From Typha latifolia (taxonomy: Eukaryota; Streptophyta; Magnoliopsida; Poales; Typhaceae): a stretch of 64,000 nucleotides of DNA. How positions within the stretch are numbered: the stretch's first letter is position 1; each line of letters begins with the position of its first letter. The stretch is from positions 2,110,501-2,174,500 of the forward strand of contig CM034104.1 of the NCBI GenBank assembly GCA_019914945.1, given 5' to 3'. The translations under genes and the position numbers were made by a program. The notes under the pieces are model-generated. The model was given only the letters and a program-made list of their open reading frames with translations, was not told the DNA's origin and did no database searches. This document shows positions 51,136 through 62,232 of the stretch, one piece after another.

Positions 51136-54100
51136 TCAATCCAATTCTGAAATGTGAGTCTTCTTGAATGCATCAAGAGCTGCCAACTGAGCCAAAATTT
51201 GCTTGCTAGGAAACATGTTATCAGCTTTCATCCTTTCTCTAAACCCGTAAGCAGGAGCCTTAGCATTAACATAGGCCTCAAGTAACAATTGGTACTGTTG
51301 CATCCTCCCAGAGTACTCAATCTGTTTCAGCCTGTGAAATATCTTCTCGGAGTTGTAGATGTCGCCCCTCTTTGCGTACTGGTCCAGCAAAGTAATGTAT
51401 GAGCTATAAAGAGGCCTAACCTGATTCTGTTGTGCAACTTTTTGCAATATTGAATCAGCCTTCTCTAACTCGCCAGCTTTAACATAAAGCTTTATAAGTG
51501 CATCCCAAGTTGAAGGACCGATTCTACAGCCATTGTCTGACATCCTTTTTGCCAGTTCCTTACCCTTTGACAAAAGTTTATGATTTGCATAAACATTCAA
51601 TAATGAGTTGTAGTGTTTTGACAAAAGCTTCTTCCAGGTCCTCAACATGCTTTCGAAGACGCTCTCTGCATCTTCCACACGCCCTAATTTCCCCCATGCC
51701 TCAATGGCAGCTAAACACTCATCAAGACTAGGATCAGACTCACACCACTTCCAAATCCTCTCCACTTCGTCAGCTTTACCAAGCGAAGCATATAGAGGAA
51801 GGAGAAGTTTGCAAGCCTTCCGATTTTCGATAACATCTTCCCCCTCCATCTCCTTGAGGGTTGCTTCTGCTTTACCATTAAGCCCTCCAACTATGTAGTG
51901 ATTGGCAACCATAGCTTGAGTCACTAGGTCAGGCTCCACGCCATCAGTCTTCATTGCTTCCATGATCTGTTCCATACCAGTTATATCGTTTGCACGGGCT
52001 TTTGTGTCTATCAGTAGTTTGTATGTGAAGAGGGATGGCTTGATATTTTCCTTTTCCATCATTACAAGAAGATCTGCTATCTTATTGCGAGAAAACCTTT
52101 TATATAACAATAGGAGTTGGTTGCATGAGAAGATAGAAATTGGCAAGGCAAGGTCTGTAATTTTCTTGAACACTTCTTCTGCTTTCTTATAATTGCTGGT
52201 AGACACACAATTAGCAAGTAGAGCTTCATATATCACCTCACTCCTGAAGGATTCTGGAACCCTGTCTATGTACTTCTCAGCCTTTTGAAGACCATGCACC
52301 TTTGCAATCAAATCAAGATGACAAGCATAGTCTCGTTCCACAAAATTGAGACGCTTATTTATTTCCAACCACTCCACAAACTGCAAACAATGAAAAATAA
52401 AGTATAAGTGAGTGATTGAAAACTAAATGCCATAGGAGGTCAGATCGAACAAATTGCTCCAAAATATCAGGATATCTGTGTCACACCAATTGTAAGCAAA
52501 GTTTGCATATGCAAGTACAGCATGCCCAATAATTGATTTTCTAAATGGCACAATAATCAACATTCTCTCATCTTAGTTCTTTATATGTTTAAAAGAACAT
52601 GAAACTAAAGTCTGAACATTTTTTATAAGGTATGCACTGACTGAATACAGTAACCAGTCTTTGAGACAGTTGTTATCCAGAATATGCCACCACTTAGTTG
52701 TCATCAAAAGTGAGAATTAAGATCATGGAATGAATATTTTCAACATCTTCTTTCTAAGATTAGAAGTCCCAAATCTTAATTATTATCTAACTATCAAATC
52801 ATACCCCCTTTTAAATATATAGCCATGGAATGAAAATTTTTAATCATCTTAAAAATATAGGCAAATATTCATATTTGCTCAAAACAATGTGATTATTAAT
52901 ACCACAGGGGTATTATGGTAATTCACACTTTTTTTGTTAAGTATAGATAGAAAAGTTAACAGTTTTACTGTTTTATAACCTGAGGATAAAATGATATGAA
53001 TGAAAGTTTAGGGTGGTAGTTTAATTTTATTAATACCACAGGGGTATTATGGTAATTCACACCTTTTTTTAAAGTATAGATAGAAAAGTTAACAGTTTTA
53101 TAACAAGAGGATAAAATGATATAAATGAAAGTTTAGGGTGGTAGTTTAATTTTAGGCATAATTGAGTTAGCTCGAGCTTGGCTCATTAAGGTTCAAGCTC
53201 GACTTAATAAGACTCAAAAATAATAATAAATATTTAGTATTATATAATATAGGGTTACTTGTATTTAGTATAATATTTAGTATTATATAAGTTAGCCTCC
53301 TTGAACTATCACTATTTTTCGCATCCCTAAATTAGTTTTTTATCACATAGATCCTCTAACATGAAAAATTTTAGTTCAGAAAGTCCACATAGTTACTTTT
53401 TTTCTTAATTAAGGAGGTCTATGTAGATACTTTTGTTAATTTAGAAGTATTACGTGGATAATAAAAGGGTTAAACACAATTTACTCTTTTGTACTTATGC
53501 TCAAAATACTTTACCCTCCTATACTTTAAAAAGTCTTAAACCAGTCTATATACTTACGAAAAGTGTGACCATTTGTTTTTTTATCCAAATTAACGGAGCA
53601 CGCCCAAAAAATTTTAAAAATTAAATGGTGGGCTGAATTGTCTCCATTTTTAACTTTTTATGGACAAAAATGTCTTTCCCCTCTTATATAAGCATTTCTT
53701 TTACTTTATAGATTTGTGTCAACTATATAATAAATTTTATTAACTGATTTTTATGAAGTTTAATAGTTATATCATATCTAGGAACAAGAAAATATAGATT
53801 AATGAAAATTAGATAAAAAAAAACCCATCTATTTTACCTAATAAACACGACGGGACCATTTTGGTCATTTGGGGGCGCTTCATTGACTTTGACAGAAAAA
53901 CTAACAATTTCACTTTAGTCATAAATATAGAAACTGGTTTAAGACTTTTTGAAATATAGGGGGATAAAGTGATTTTGGGCATAAATACAGGAGAGTAAAA
54001 TGTATTTAACCCATAATAAAAAAATTCAAAAAATATAAGTGAAAAATTGTGAGTTCAAGGGAGCTAAGTATAATTATTCCTATGATATATAATACATATA

Positions 54101-55750
54101 ATTTAGATCAAAGATCTAAAGACTCATAATATTAGTTTCTCCTGGGTTTAAATCATTTTTTGTTAATTTATTTTTTTTAACTTATAATTTAAGTTTATGT
54201 AATCTTTATGTTTTTGTAGTTCAAATAATTTAAATAATTTGCATCTAAATTGTTGAATCAAGCCTAATTCAAGCTTGAACCATGCTTATTTTAAGCTTGA
54301 ACTAAATAGACTTCAATCTGCAATATAAATTAATCGGCTTGTTTAGGCTCAAGCTCAAAATTAGCTCAAATTAAAATTAAATCAATTCAAGCTTGATTTT
54401 GTTGAATCAAGCCTAATTCAAGCTTGAACCATGCTTAATTTAAGCTTGAACTAAATAGACTTCAATTTGCAATATAAATTGATCGGCTTGTTTAGGCTCA
54501 AGCTTGATTTTGAACTCAAGCTTGAACCAAATTTTGAATCAAGCTTGATCAGAGCTCAGCTGACTCACACCCCTAACCACAGGGGAGTAATTTGAAATTC
54601 ACCCTATATATATATATATATATATATATAAGCAAACAGCTAATCCAATAACAGATTACTCTCACTACGAACCATCCCATATTTAAGGTTAGAAACAACT
54701 TATAACTCTATATTTCTAAAAAAATAGGCACCTGCAAAGCCTTTCCATATAGCCTTCGTCTCCTAAGACTGCGCAAGGCTGTCATGACTTCATCCCTTCC
54801 CAAGTGGTTGCCACCTTCAACCCATTTGTTAAGGACACTGCTAACAGACTGCCATGGCGCTTCCATTATAACCTTGAACAAAGGGGTTGTATGGTTCTTC
54901 CCTCTGACTTCATCACTATGATACAAATCTTTTTCAGTCTCTGATGATCCCAGAGAACTATTGGCAGCTTCTGTTTTGCTTACTTCTGCTTCATCCCTAG
55001 AGATTCCTTGTTCATCTGCATATTCTTCATCATCCACATCGTCTGGCAGTCTGTCAACTTTATGACATACTGGAAGTTCATCAACATCCAAAAATCCATC
55101 GGCAGCCTCTCCATTACTATTACTTGTTCTCGACTGCAAACAAAGATTTCGAACCCCTAGAAAATATATCACTGAATGTCCACAGGAGACATGGCCTCCC
55201 ATCTGTAAGCTTTTTTCACAGGTATCACTCAAGCTACAATTTGTAATCCCAAACTTAGAACAAAAGGCTCGGGCAATCACATGATGTGTAATCTGCAACC
55301 TGAAATGCCATTGAAAGGATCAAGATTGGCAAACACTACGCTCAAAATGAAACTAATCAAGTCTACAGACAAGTGCAGGCATAGGTCTCGGTTCTGGAAT
55401 AGAATCAAAGTTACAAAACCAGCTATTAGATTCACAAAAGGAGCCACTTTTAACAGATGAATACTAACCAAATTGCTAATTTACCATCCTCACCCAAATA
55501 AATAAATAAATAAGTAAAAGTAACAATTTCAGGTACAAGGACATCGAATTCACTAAACAAATTACTACAACAACATTACAGAAACATATATGAATGATCA
55601 AATAGCGCCATGTAAAGATAATAGTAAGAACAAGATGATTTTTTTTTTAATTTTTTTTGCAAAAGAGATCCAAAAAGGAATCAAAAGAAACATGATCCAA
55701 GCGAGAGAGCATAACCTTGAAGGGTTTGCAGCTCTTCGGAGAGCCGACAT
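51136..55750 (-). CDS. Pentatricopeptide repeat protein, mitochondrial P-type (PPR596-like)
   Basis: Organellar RNA-binding protein of 615 residues. Exons in transcript order: 55716-55750, 54732-55299, 51136-52380. The first exon encodes MSALRRAANPSR, an Arg/Ala-rich start expected of a mitochondrial presequence. An acidic linker (about 70-130) follows, then the PPR array from about residue 165 (SVSSVLNKWVEGGNHLGRDEV) to about 600. Typical 35-residue units include FTYKLLIDTKARANDITGMEQIMEAMKTDGVEPD and TWDALIKLYVKAGELEKADSIL. It resembles Arabidopsis At1g80270 (PPR596), linked to mitochondrial transcript editing efficiency, a call made from memory. No DYW or E domain is present. Intron 2 (52381-54731, 2351 bp) is swollen by nested transposons. 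A telo-box lies upstream at 55816-55824. Confidence 0.9.
52894..53157. repeat. Tandem duplication, period about 134 bp
   Basis: The unit starting TATTAATACCACAGGGG at 52894 recurs at 53028 with near identity through GTTTAGGGTGGTAGTTTAAT, differing by small indels such as a missing TACTGTT. High similarity implies a fairly recent duplication within the repeat. Confidence 0.9.
53289..54075. mobile_element. MITE with terminal inverted repeats, split by an inner MITE
   Basis: The left end AGTTAGCCTCCTTGAACTATC, continuing ACTATTTTTCGCAT, is an imperfect reverse complement of the right end ATAAGTGAAAAATTGTGAG, continuing TTCAAGGGAGCTAAG. The two halves are separated exactly by the element at 53467-54012 and its duplicated target. 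No clear outer duplication was seen. Confidence 0.6.
53467..54012. mobile_element. Mutator-type MITE with perfect 9-bp target-site duplication
   Basis: 546 bp with inverted repeats of about 110 bp. The left end GGGTTAAACACAATTTACTC pairs with the right end GAGTAAAATGTATTTAACCC, and deeper in AAAAAGTCTTAAACCAGT pairs with ACTGGTTTAAGACTTTTT exactly. It is flanked by ATAATAAAA at 53458-53466 and 54013-54021. A 9-bp duplication is characteristic of Mutator-like insertion. It carries no ORF. Confidence 0.88.
54253..54530. repeat. Tandem duplication, period about 149 bp
   Basis: TTGAATCAAGCCTAATTCAA begins at 54253 and again at 54402. The following sequence through GCTTGTTTAGGCTCAAGCT is almost identical in the two units. 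Confidence 0.9.
54605..54630. repeat. (TA)n microsatellite
   Basis: A perfect TA array of about 26 bp at the right edge of the nested repeats. Confidence 0.93.
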
Positions 55751-56345
55751 GGTGATCCTGAGTGATAAAAAAAAAAATCCTCTCGCATTCGATTTGTGTC
55801 AGTGATGGAGTCGTTAAACCCTAAAACCCCCTCCCCCCTTCTCATAAAAGAGCAATGAGGGAGGGAGAGACAGAGTGTCCCGGATCCAATTTGAAACCCG
55901 GATCCGGTTAAAATGGATATCGATCTAGTGTGGCGACTCTTTTAACACAACCCATTAACTTGATTGCAACATTAAACATCATAATCATAAAATAAGATAT
56001 TAAGCCCGAGAACAGTAAGAAAATATAACAAAAAGAATAGCACACAGTTCTGTTCTGTGATTTAATACATAAAAACTAAAATTTATACCTTTTGAATTCA
56101 AAACCATTCTCGACTAATCTAATATGATTTTATTTACAAAACTAAGCCTGATTTTATATGACTGGTGAATTTTTGTTTGACAAAGTCGACTAGACAACAT
56201 AAGACCAACTACCAATATCCACATCATATCCCAAAAAAATTAATGATAATATGTACATTGTCGTTCTCAAATCCATAATTAATTACTTTAAAAGAAAACT
56301 CAGAATAGAAGAAGAGAAAAATCATAATAAAGAAGTAGTAGAAGA
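55751..56345. other. PPR gene promoter and DUF617 gene 3' flank
   Basis: A telo-box AAACCCTAA lies at 55816-55824, about 66 bp upstream of the PPR start codon. The rest is AT-rich flank without coding signal. Confidence 0.55.
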
Positions 56346-57098
56346 TCAAATCCTAACAAAGAAGATACTAAGGTCAGGGCCAGAGGTGGTGCCCTCAGGG
56401 TTCAACATGTAAAAAGACTCGGAGTCTTTGCCTCCGACCACCCTATCAAAAAGTGCCCTCATATATGCCAAATCCCCCTCGCCTTTCTCGGTAATAGCAC
56501 AAGGCAGCACTCCAGCCCCAACTGACACGCTCTGCAGCACCTCCATAACCACAACGTCGTCACGACTCGGCTCCCTTTTCAAAGCATACCCAACCTTACG
56601 TCCGTTCACGTACGCCGTCCAAAGTGGCTCGTCTAGTATACTAGTCTTCTTCTTCTGATCATCATCATCACCATTACTGCCGTTACACCTCTTCTTCTCA
56701 CACTCGAGTGCCACGCGTACTTGCTCTGCGCCCAACTCCTGCATGAACTTCCCCGTTTGCATGGCCAGCTCGAGGAAGAGGAGGGGCGGGCTCTGAGGGG
56801 TTTCTTGGATGGCTAGGGTGATCCTCGCCTTCCGGTGGCCGAAGAGGGTGCCGGTGGCGCGGCGGGGGGAGTGGACGTGGCCGTCGTGGAGGCTGCAGGA
56901 GGGTGGTAGGAGGGGGAGGGCGCGGAGGAGGGACCGGAGGGCGCGGAGGGCCTTCCAGGTTTTTGACGTCGGGCGACGGGGAGGCCTCGAGGGCGGGGAG
57001 GAGGGGGCCGGAGGGCGCGGGGTGAACGGGGAGCCGGGGGGAGTTCCCGCCGGCACGACGGCGAAGGGAGTGCGAGGGGAGAGGGGAAGGAGGGACAT
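56346..57098 (-). CDS. MIZU-KUSSEI 1-like protein (DUF617)
   Basis: Intronless gene for 250 residues. The plant-specific DUF617 (MIZ1) domain runs from about residue 81 (TGTLFGHRKARITLAIQE) through LLFLELAMQTGKFMQELGAEQVRVALECEK, EPLWTAYVNGRKVGYALKRE and the C-terminal DLAYMRALFDRVVGGKDSESFYMLNPEG to IFFVRI, which is essentially complete. The founding member MIZ1 acts in root hydrotropism at endoplasmic reticulum membranes; other members are largely uncharacterised, so the role here is inferred only at family level. The N-terminal 75 residues are Pro/Arg/Ser-rich. The 5' half is very GC-rich, as in many intronless monocot genes. The ATG at 57098 is the first in frame. Confidence 0.92.
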   Translation of the reverse strand: MSLLPLSPRTPFAVVPAGTPPGSPFTPRPPAPSSPPSRPPRRPTSKTWKALRALRSLLRALPLLPPSCSLHDGHVHSPRRATGTLFGHRKARITLAIQETPQSPPLLFLELAMQTGKFMQELGAEQVRVALECEKKRCNGSNGDDDDQKKKTSILDEPLWTAYVNGRKVGYALKREPSRDDVVVMEVLQSVSVGAGVLPCAITEKGEGDLAYMRALFDRVVGGKDSESFYMLNPEGTTSGPDLSIFFVRI

Positions 57099-57344
57099 GG
57101 AGGGAGCGAGGTACGTGGTGGAGAATTTTAAGCGTTTGGGGATTGAGGTGGTGGTGGTGGTGGTTGCTTCAGCTACTACATTAAGTTTTCTTTGTTTTTA
57201 TTTTATAGGAGGAGTGTATTATGGATTGCACGTAATAATAATATATATATAATTTTTTTGAAAAAAAAAACCTTCTTTTCTGTGTCAAAAATTAAAGACA
57301 AATATTTTACTGATTAAACTTCAAGAAAGAAGGATATTTTAAAT

Positions 57345-57347
<3 letters not shown>

Positions 57348-57382
<35 letters not shown>
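57348..57382. repeat. (AT)n microsatellite
   Basis: About 35 bp of perfect AT dinucleotide. Confidence 0.95.
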
Positions 57383-57387
<5 letters not shown>

Positions 57388-57643
57388 ATTTTTAATAACT
57401 ACATGTTAGGAATATACTATGAATATTTCAAAAACTAATGAAAATGATAATTTTGAAAGAGTTAAAATGATTTGAATGAAAATTAAAACATTTAAAGAAT
57501 GTAATGACATATATGGGAGGATATATAGACATGGGAGGATGTTAGATTTGTTGGCAAAGCTGTTTGGTCGACTTAATTTTTAAGAGGTATAATTACATAT
57601 TTAACAATCTTTGGATGCAGACTACTACGCAATACCACATACG

Positions 57644-57649
57644 CATATA

Positions 57650-57704
<55 letters not shown>

Positions 57705-57707
57705 GTA
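57644..57707. repeat. (AT)n array with CAT/GTAT interruptions, palindromic
   Basis: About 64 bp of AT repeat interrupted by ACAT on the left and GTAT on the right, giving near-perfect self-complementarity and so cruciform potential. Confidence 0.9.
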
Positions 57708-58194
57708 TGGTAAGCACTAATGGGCCGAATAAAACTAGAAAGGCCCAATAACCTATTTGGGCACAATTAATTAAAAAAAATTTTTTATCAAAAACACTCT
57801 ATCTTTTGTGTTTGAACCCTAGCACCCCTCCTAAAATATCTCAAAAATTCCGTATATTAATGTCACATAGATGACTTAAGATAACTATAAACAATAACAT
57901 TGAATCAATTTTTTTCACGTTAAGAGAAAAATAAATGGAGAACTGGATTTATAAGGTCAAATGGCAAAGAGTTATTTTTAATTTTTTTTTTATAAATAAT
58001 ATAGTATTCTCTATTAACCTAAAAGAGTGTATTCTGTATATGGGAATTTAAGATAAAGGTGTGGGAGCTAGGACGAGCTACTTGAAAGACCTTTGTTAAC
58101 TATCATTAGAAGAAAATTTTAACCCACGGTGTTTTTGAGGCATTGAAAAAAAAATTATACGAGCCAAATGATGAATGTCTATATATTAGAATAA

Positions 58195-58229
<35 letters not shown>
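58195..58229. repeat. (AAT)n microsatellite
   Basis: About 11 perfect AAT triplets. Confidence 0.95.
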
Positions 58230-58511
58230 GTAAAAATTTGAGTATTTTTAATCAATTTTTAAACTAATTTTTTCACTGAACGGTGCATTTACTTGCACCC
58301 CACGATTTTGATTAAACGAGTGCGTGCCAAAGTTATAGAATTTAAACGAGTGCGGTTGAATGTTAGATGCGCATGATTAATACATTGACATACATACATA
58401 CATACCATGGTAAGCCCAAACTGATCCACACATATAGGCTCAGATCAACTTTGGCATATCATCATCCGCACAATCTCAAAAGATAAATATAGAAGCATAA
58501 TCAAAATCATG

Positions 58512-58539
58512 GATATATATATATATATATATATATATA
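58512..58539. repeat. (AT)n microsatellite
   Basis: A perfect AT array of about 28 bp. A short (TACA)n run also lies at 58388-58403. Confidence 0.93.
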
Positions 58540-59639
58540 GAGCAGTGCACTCCCACTAAAATTCCCCCACTCAAATGGATTTGGCTTCTTCTACTACCTC
58601 CTCCCAGTCCCAGAAAAGAGGCCTGCCCCCCTTATATTTATAGAGCTTATTAACGGCTTCCCTTATTGGGGGCATTGTTAAAAGGTTCCACTGAACTCTC
58701 TCTCTGTCTCCCTCTCTAATGGGGCCAACCTTGTCTTCCATGCATGAATTATTTGGAGACCTAATCGGTGTACCATTCTTCCTTTATGGAGCAAAGTTGC
58801 ATTGAATCAAGAAGGCAGAGTGCTCTCATCTCATGTCACTCCTTTGCCATCTCAGTGCGAGACCATTCACTTTTGATTTCTAACTTTTTTTTCAAGTCTT
58901 TTCCATGACGACACTGTGACCCATTGCCTCTTTCTTCCCATTTCCCACATCCTTGATCCCAGATTAGCCATTCTCTTTTAAAGTTTATTTATTAATTCTA
59001 CCTCTATAGATATACATTCTTTATATTTTTGAAACTTTTTTTTTCTGTCTTTCTGAAAGACAAAAGAATAAGAAAGAGAGGTGGTTTCTTTTTCTTAATT
59101 AACATTACAGCAGTCTTTGCCTCATTATCATATACTATTTGATAACACTTAGTTGATGTCACTTAGCTTTCATTGTCATTAATAAGTGCGTAGTTGCACA
59201 TTAATTCCAAGAGATGTTCCTTTGTGAAGATCACAATCAGAAGAAATATAATTACCCACTAACACACCATGAATGCCTATTTCTAATCAAATTAGTCTTA
59301 TTCATTAATGCTATCTTCCAAGATCACTTCCTTTTCTTGGATTCAATGCATGCACCAAAAGTTGTGATCACAACTATACAACTCCAACCTCCAGGAGTGG
59401 TGGGATTTGTTCTAATTGCTTGTGGATTATATTAATCTGCACTTGAAGTTGTAATTAATTAGATTTTGGAGGATCCAAAAGGGAGATGGATTAATCCCAG
59501 AAACCAACACCAACACTGATCGCATATAGGGTTTGGACTTTGAATGATTGCCAAACTTTTTAGCTTACGGTTTCTCAACTATCATTAACTTCTTCTTTTT
59601 TTTCTTTTTTCTTTTTTGACCATATTATGGTAGGTCGAA

Positions 59640-59887
59640 CTCATCAAAGCTAGATGCCAAGTTAGACTTCTAAAGATCGAGCTAGTGGTGGCCATTTGAA
59701 TATTGGACCAGGCCGACAGGCTACTAGTCAAATTAGATCATTTTCACAAATAGTTACAATTGATGATGATGATGATGATGATGATAGTGGTGGTGATAAT
59801 GATGATATTCAATTTGAGATTGGTGGCGGTGATAATTGGAATGATAGAGATGAGGCACATGTCTATGCTACACAATCTTCTTATTAG
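59640..59887 (+). pseudogene. Possible transposase C-terminal remnant with Asp run
   Basis: An open frame at 59696-59887 reads LNIGPGRQATSQIRSFSQIV, then TI followed by eight Asp from a (GAT)n array and an acidic tail to a stop. Upstream, SSKLDAKLDF is readable in another frame, suggesting a frameshifted coding remnant. Such Ser/Gln-then-poly-Asp tails follow the dimerisation domain in some hAT transposases, a resemblance recalled rather than searched. There is no ATG start. It may be chance translation around the microsatellite. Confidence 0.25.
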
Positions 59888-61832
59888 AGAGACATTATTT
59901 TTTATATAAGAAGAAAATTTTACGCGTGCCACCCAAGATTACTATGGGGGCAAAACTTAGATAAATACTGAGGTATAATTTATCAAACAGAAGAAAGAAA
60001 AAGAATCATTTCATGCTTAACACAATCACAGCTAAATGAAAGAATGACCAAAGTTTATAGGTAGCATAATATCATGACATTACTGAACTATTACAAATTA
60101 ATGAATGTGTGTAATCATATTACGCAACCCTGTTATTCTACCTTAAACTAAGTTTTAGTTTTAATTATTAAACTATTATAAATTAATATGTATGCTTAAT
60201 CATATTATCTTTAAATAATATTTCTACTTGAATATTGATATATCATTAATAAGATAGGGCTTTGAAAATATAATATAAGGATAAAAGACTCTATTGTAGA
60301 GTTTAGTATTTATATACTTTAAATTTAAAATATTTTTAAATACTCTACAAAAATATATTAGAGATATGTTAAAGACATGCTAGTAATATACAGTGGCTTG
60401 CTGACCCAAGGATCAGGATGGACAATACTTCCTAAAAAATAATCCTCCAGTACCTAAAATTAATCACCTGTCATATTTTCTTAGCAAAAAAAATATATAT
60501 ATATCAAATGCTATTGGAAGATTTTACACAAGGAGAGGGGAGGTTTATATGAAAATGGACAATAGATGTAATCTTCCTTTTGGTTTCATATAATAAAACC
60601 TAATAAATAGTATACTTTCTTAAAGTTCAATTCTTATTAAAAGATAGAGTGTAAACGATAACAAACACATAATGCAGCGTGAAATCAAGGGCTCACTTGC
60701 CTAAGTTTCTACATAACATCCAAGAAGAGGTGACCGACTTGTCTAATAAGTTTAAGAAAAAAAAACACATTTGTCTAATAAGTGATAGAAAAAATGTGAA
60801 CATGTACTTACTAGTGGGAGTGCCCTAATGAAATTTTTTGAGATGGGAATGGTTATCCTTCTGGCTTCTTTTATTTCAGTTGGATGTTGAAAGGAACTAT
60901 TGAAGCATAAGAAGATATTCAACTTTTTTTTTCCCAGTTGCTTGCAAGCAACTCAAAGACTTTCTATGGAAGTAGTGAGTAGAAAGATTTGGCAAGACAA
61001 GCCATTTAAAACATTTTTTTTCTTTCTATTATAAACACGGATCAAACTTAGCACAAAAAGAAAAATTAAGGATAAAGATTCATGGGAGTTAACTCATCCT
61101 GGTTGGTCAAGGAGCACCATTGAATGCATATCAATATATCGATCGTTAGTACGAGTTAGTATGGTAGTGATGTAGGACTAACTCAACCATTACACTATTA
61201 AAAAGACATTTGATATGAAGCCCTCCCATCCATCTTTGGAACAATATTTTCAAAAATAACACAAATATCGAATAATTGTCATTTTAATGTTTTTAAATGA
61301 CTTTTAATTGCTTCGCATTGATACAGTCAGGTGACTGCTGTTTGACCTGAAGCTATATATCACTCCATTTATTATAATTTCCTTCCCTTGGTTGGTATAA
61401 ATAAGGTGGGTGTTTGGTAGGAGGATTGAAGAGTTAGTGTAAATGAGGTAGGAGTTTGGTTGGAATATTTTAGGAGCTAGGGGAAAGTAGTTGCATCACC
61501 AGACCTCTAATTAAGTCTCCAAAATATGCAGCACTAAACCCACAATATTTATTCCCCAAACTTGGAATATAAACATATGAAAAATAAATTTTAAAAAATT
61601 CATCAAGATCATCGAATATTTTGTTTTTATTATATGGATATTTATATATTTTCTTTTAAAACTAAAAAAATATGAATATTTTATTACTTTTAAAATTAAA
61701 AATATCAATAATTTATCCTTCCCCAATAAATTCAGATGAAATTATATATAGTTACCAACTCTCATATTTTATTCTCTCTTTTTAATCCCGATCTTCCCAT
61801 TTTTGTTATGTTCCACATTTTATAAACTTCTT

Positions 61833-61857
61833 TTGTTTGTTTGTTTGTTTGTTTGTT
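61833..61857. repeat. (GTTT)n microsatellite
   Basis: About six GTTT tetranucleotide units. Confidence 0.93.
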
Positions 61858-62232
61858 GCAACTAATTTAAGCAAAATCCAACAACCAAAATCTAATCTTT
61901 CTCCCACTAGTATCTCCAACTCCCATATGATGCAGCTGGGCTGCTTCAGATTCTGTCAGAAGAGCAGTAGCTGATTAGAATTGAGGTGTTCTTGAACATG
62001 TAGAGAGGAATAGAGTATTCATTCATAAGCCCATTGCGACGACTCACATCTCCTCCATTATTATCACTAGAATTTAGTGGGATTGGTTGTCAGCAAAACA
62101 ACCCAAATTTGGTAGAGGAATCATTCCCTCCTAGATTCCCTAAGCATCCAATTTTTCTTCTCTCTGTCTGCTCTTTTTGGAGCAATTGGTTCTTTTCCCT
62201 TCTCCAACTTTTCCTGAAGAACCAACCCTCTA

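Larger units (their letters stand above)
53160..54572. mobile_element. hAT-like 'AAGCTTGA' repeat element, interrupted
   Basis: The left end GAGTTAGCTCGAGCTTGGCTC (about 53164) is an imperfect reverse complement of the right end CAAGCTTGATCAGAGCTCAGCTGACTC, followed by ACACCCCTA. The terminal (T)AGGGGTGT and repeated GAGCTCGAGCTTG phrases are typical of plant hAT-related MITEs. It contains a tandem duplication at 54253-54530 and is split by another nested element at about 53289-54075. Confidence 0.5.
52766..54602. mobile_element. Family X element carrying nested insertions, in PPR intron 2
   Basis: Internal sequence at 52766-53157 matches the copies at 9777-9990 and 17484-17958. The right end (ACCACAGGGGAGTAATTTGAAA, about 54573-54594) matches the family X right end at 17935-17957. 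Between them about 1.4 kb of other repeats intervenes, including a hAT-like element and two further MITEs. The left terminus was not located. Confidence 0.5.
57099..62232. other. Large AT-rich intergenic region
   Basis: About 5.1 kb without a supported gene. It holds several (AT)n arrays, (AAT)n, (TACA)n, (GAT)n and (GTTT)n arrays, and an open frame with an Asp run at 59696-59887. The last few hundred bases are the leader and promoter of the F-box gene. Confidence 0.65.

Noticed and set aside
59214..59435. 73-codon plus-strand frame
   Set aside because: No domain, no neighbouring exons, and a composition like the surrounding non-coding DNA.
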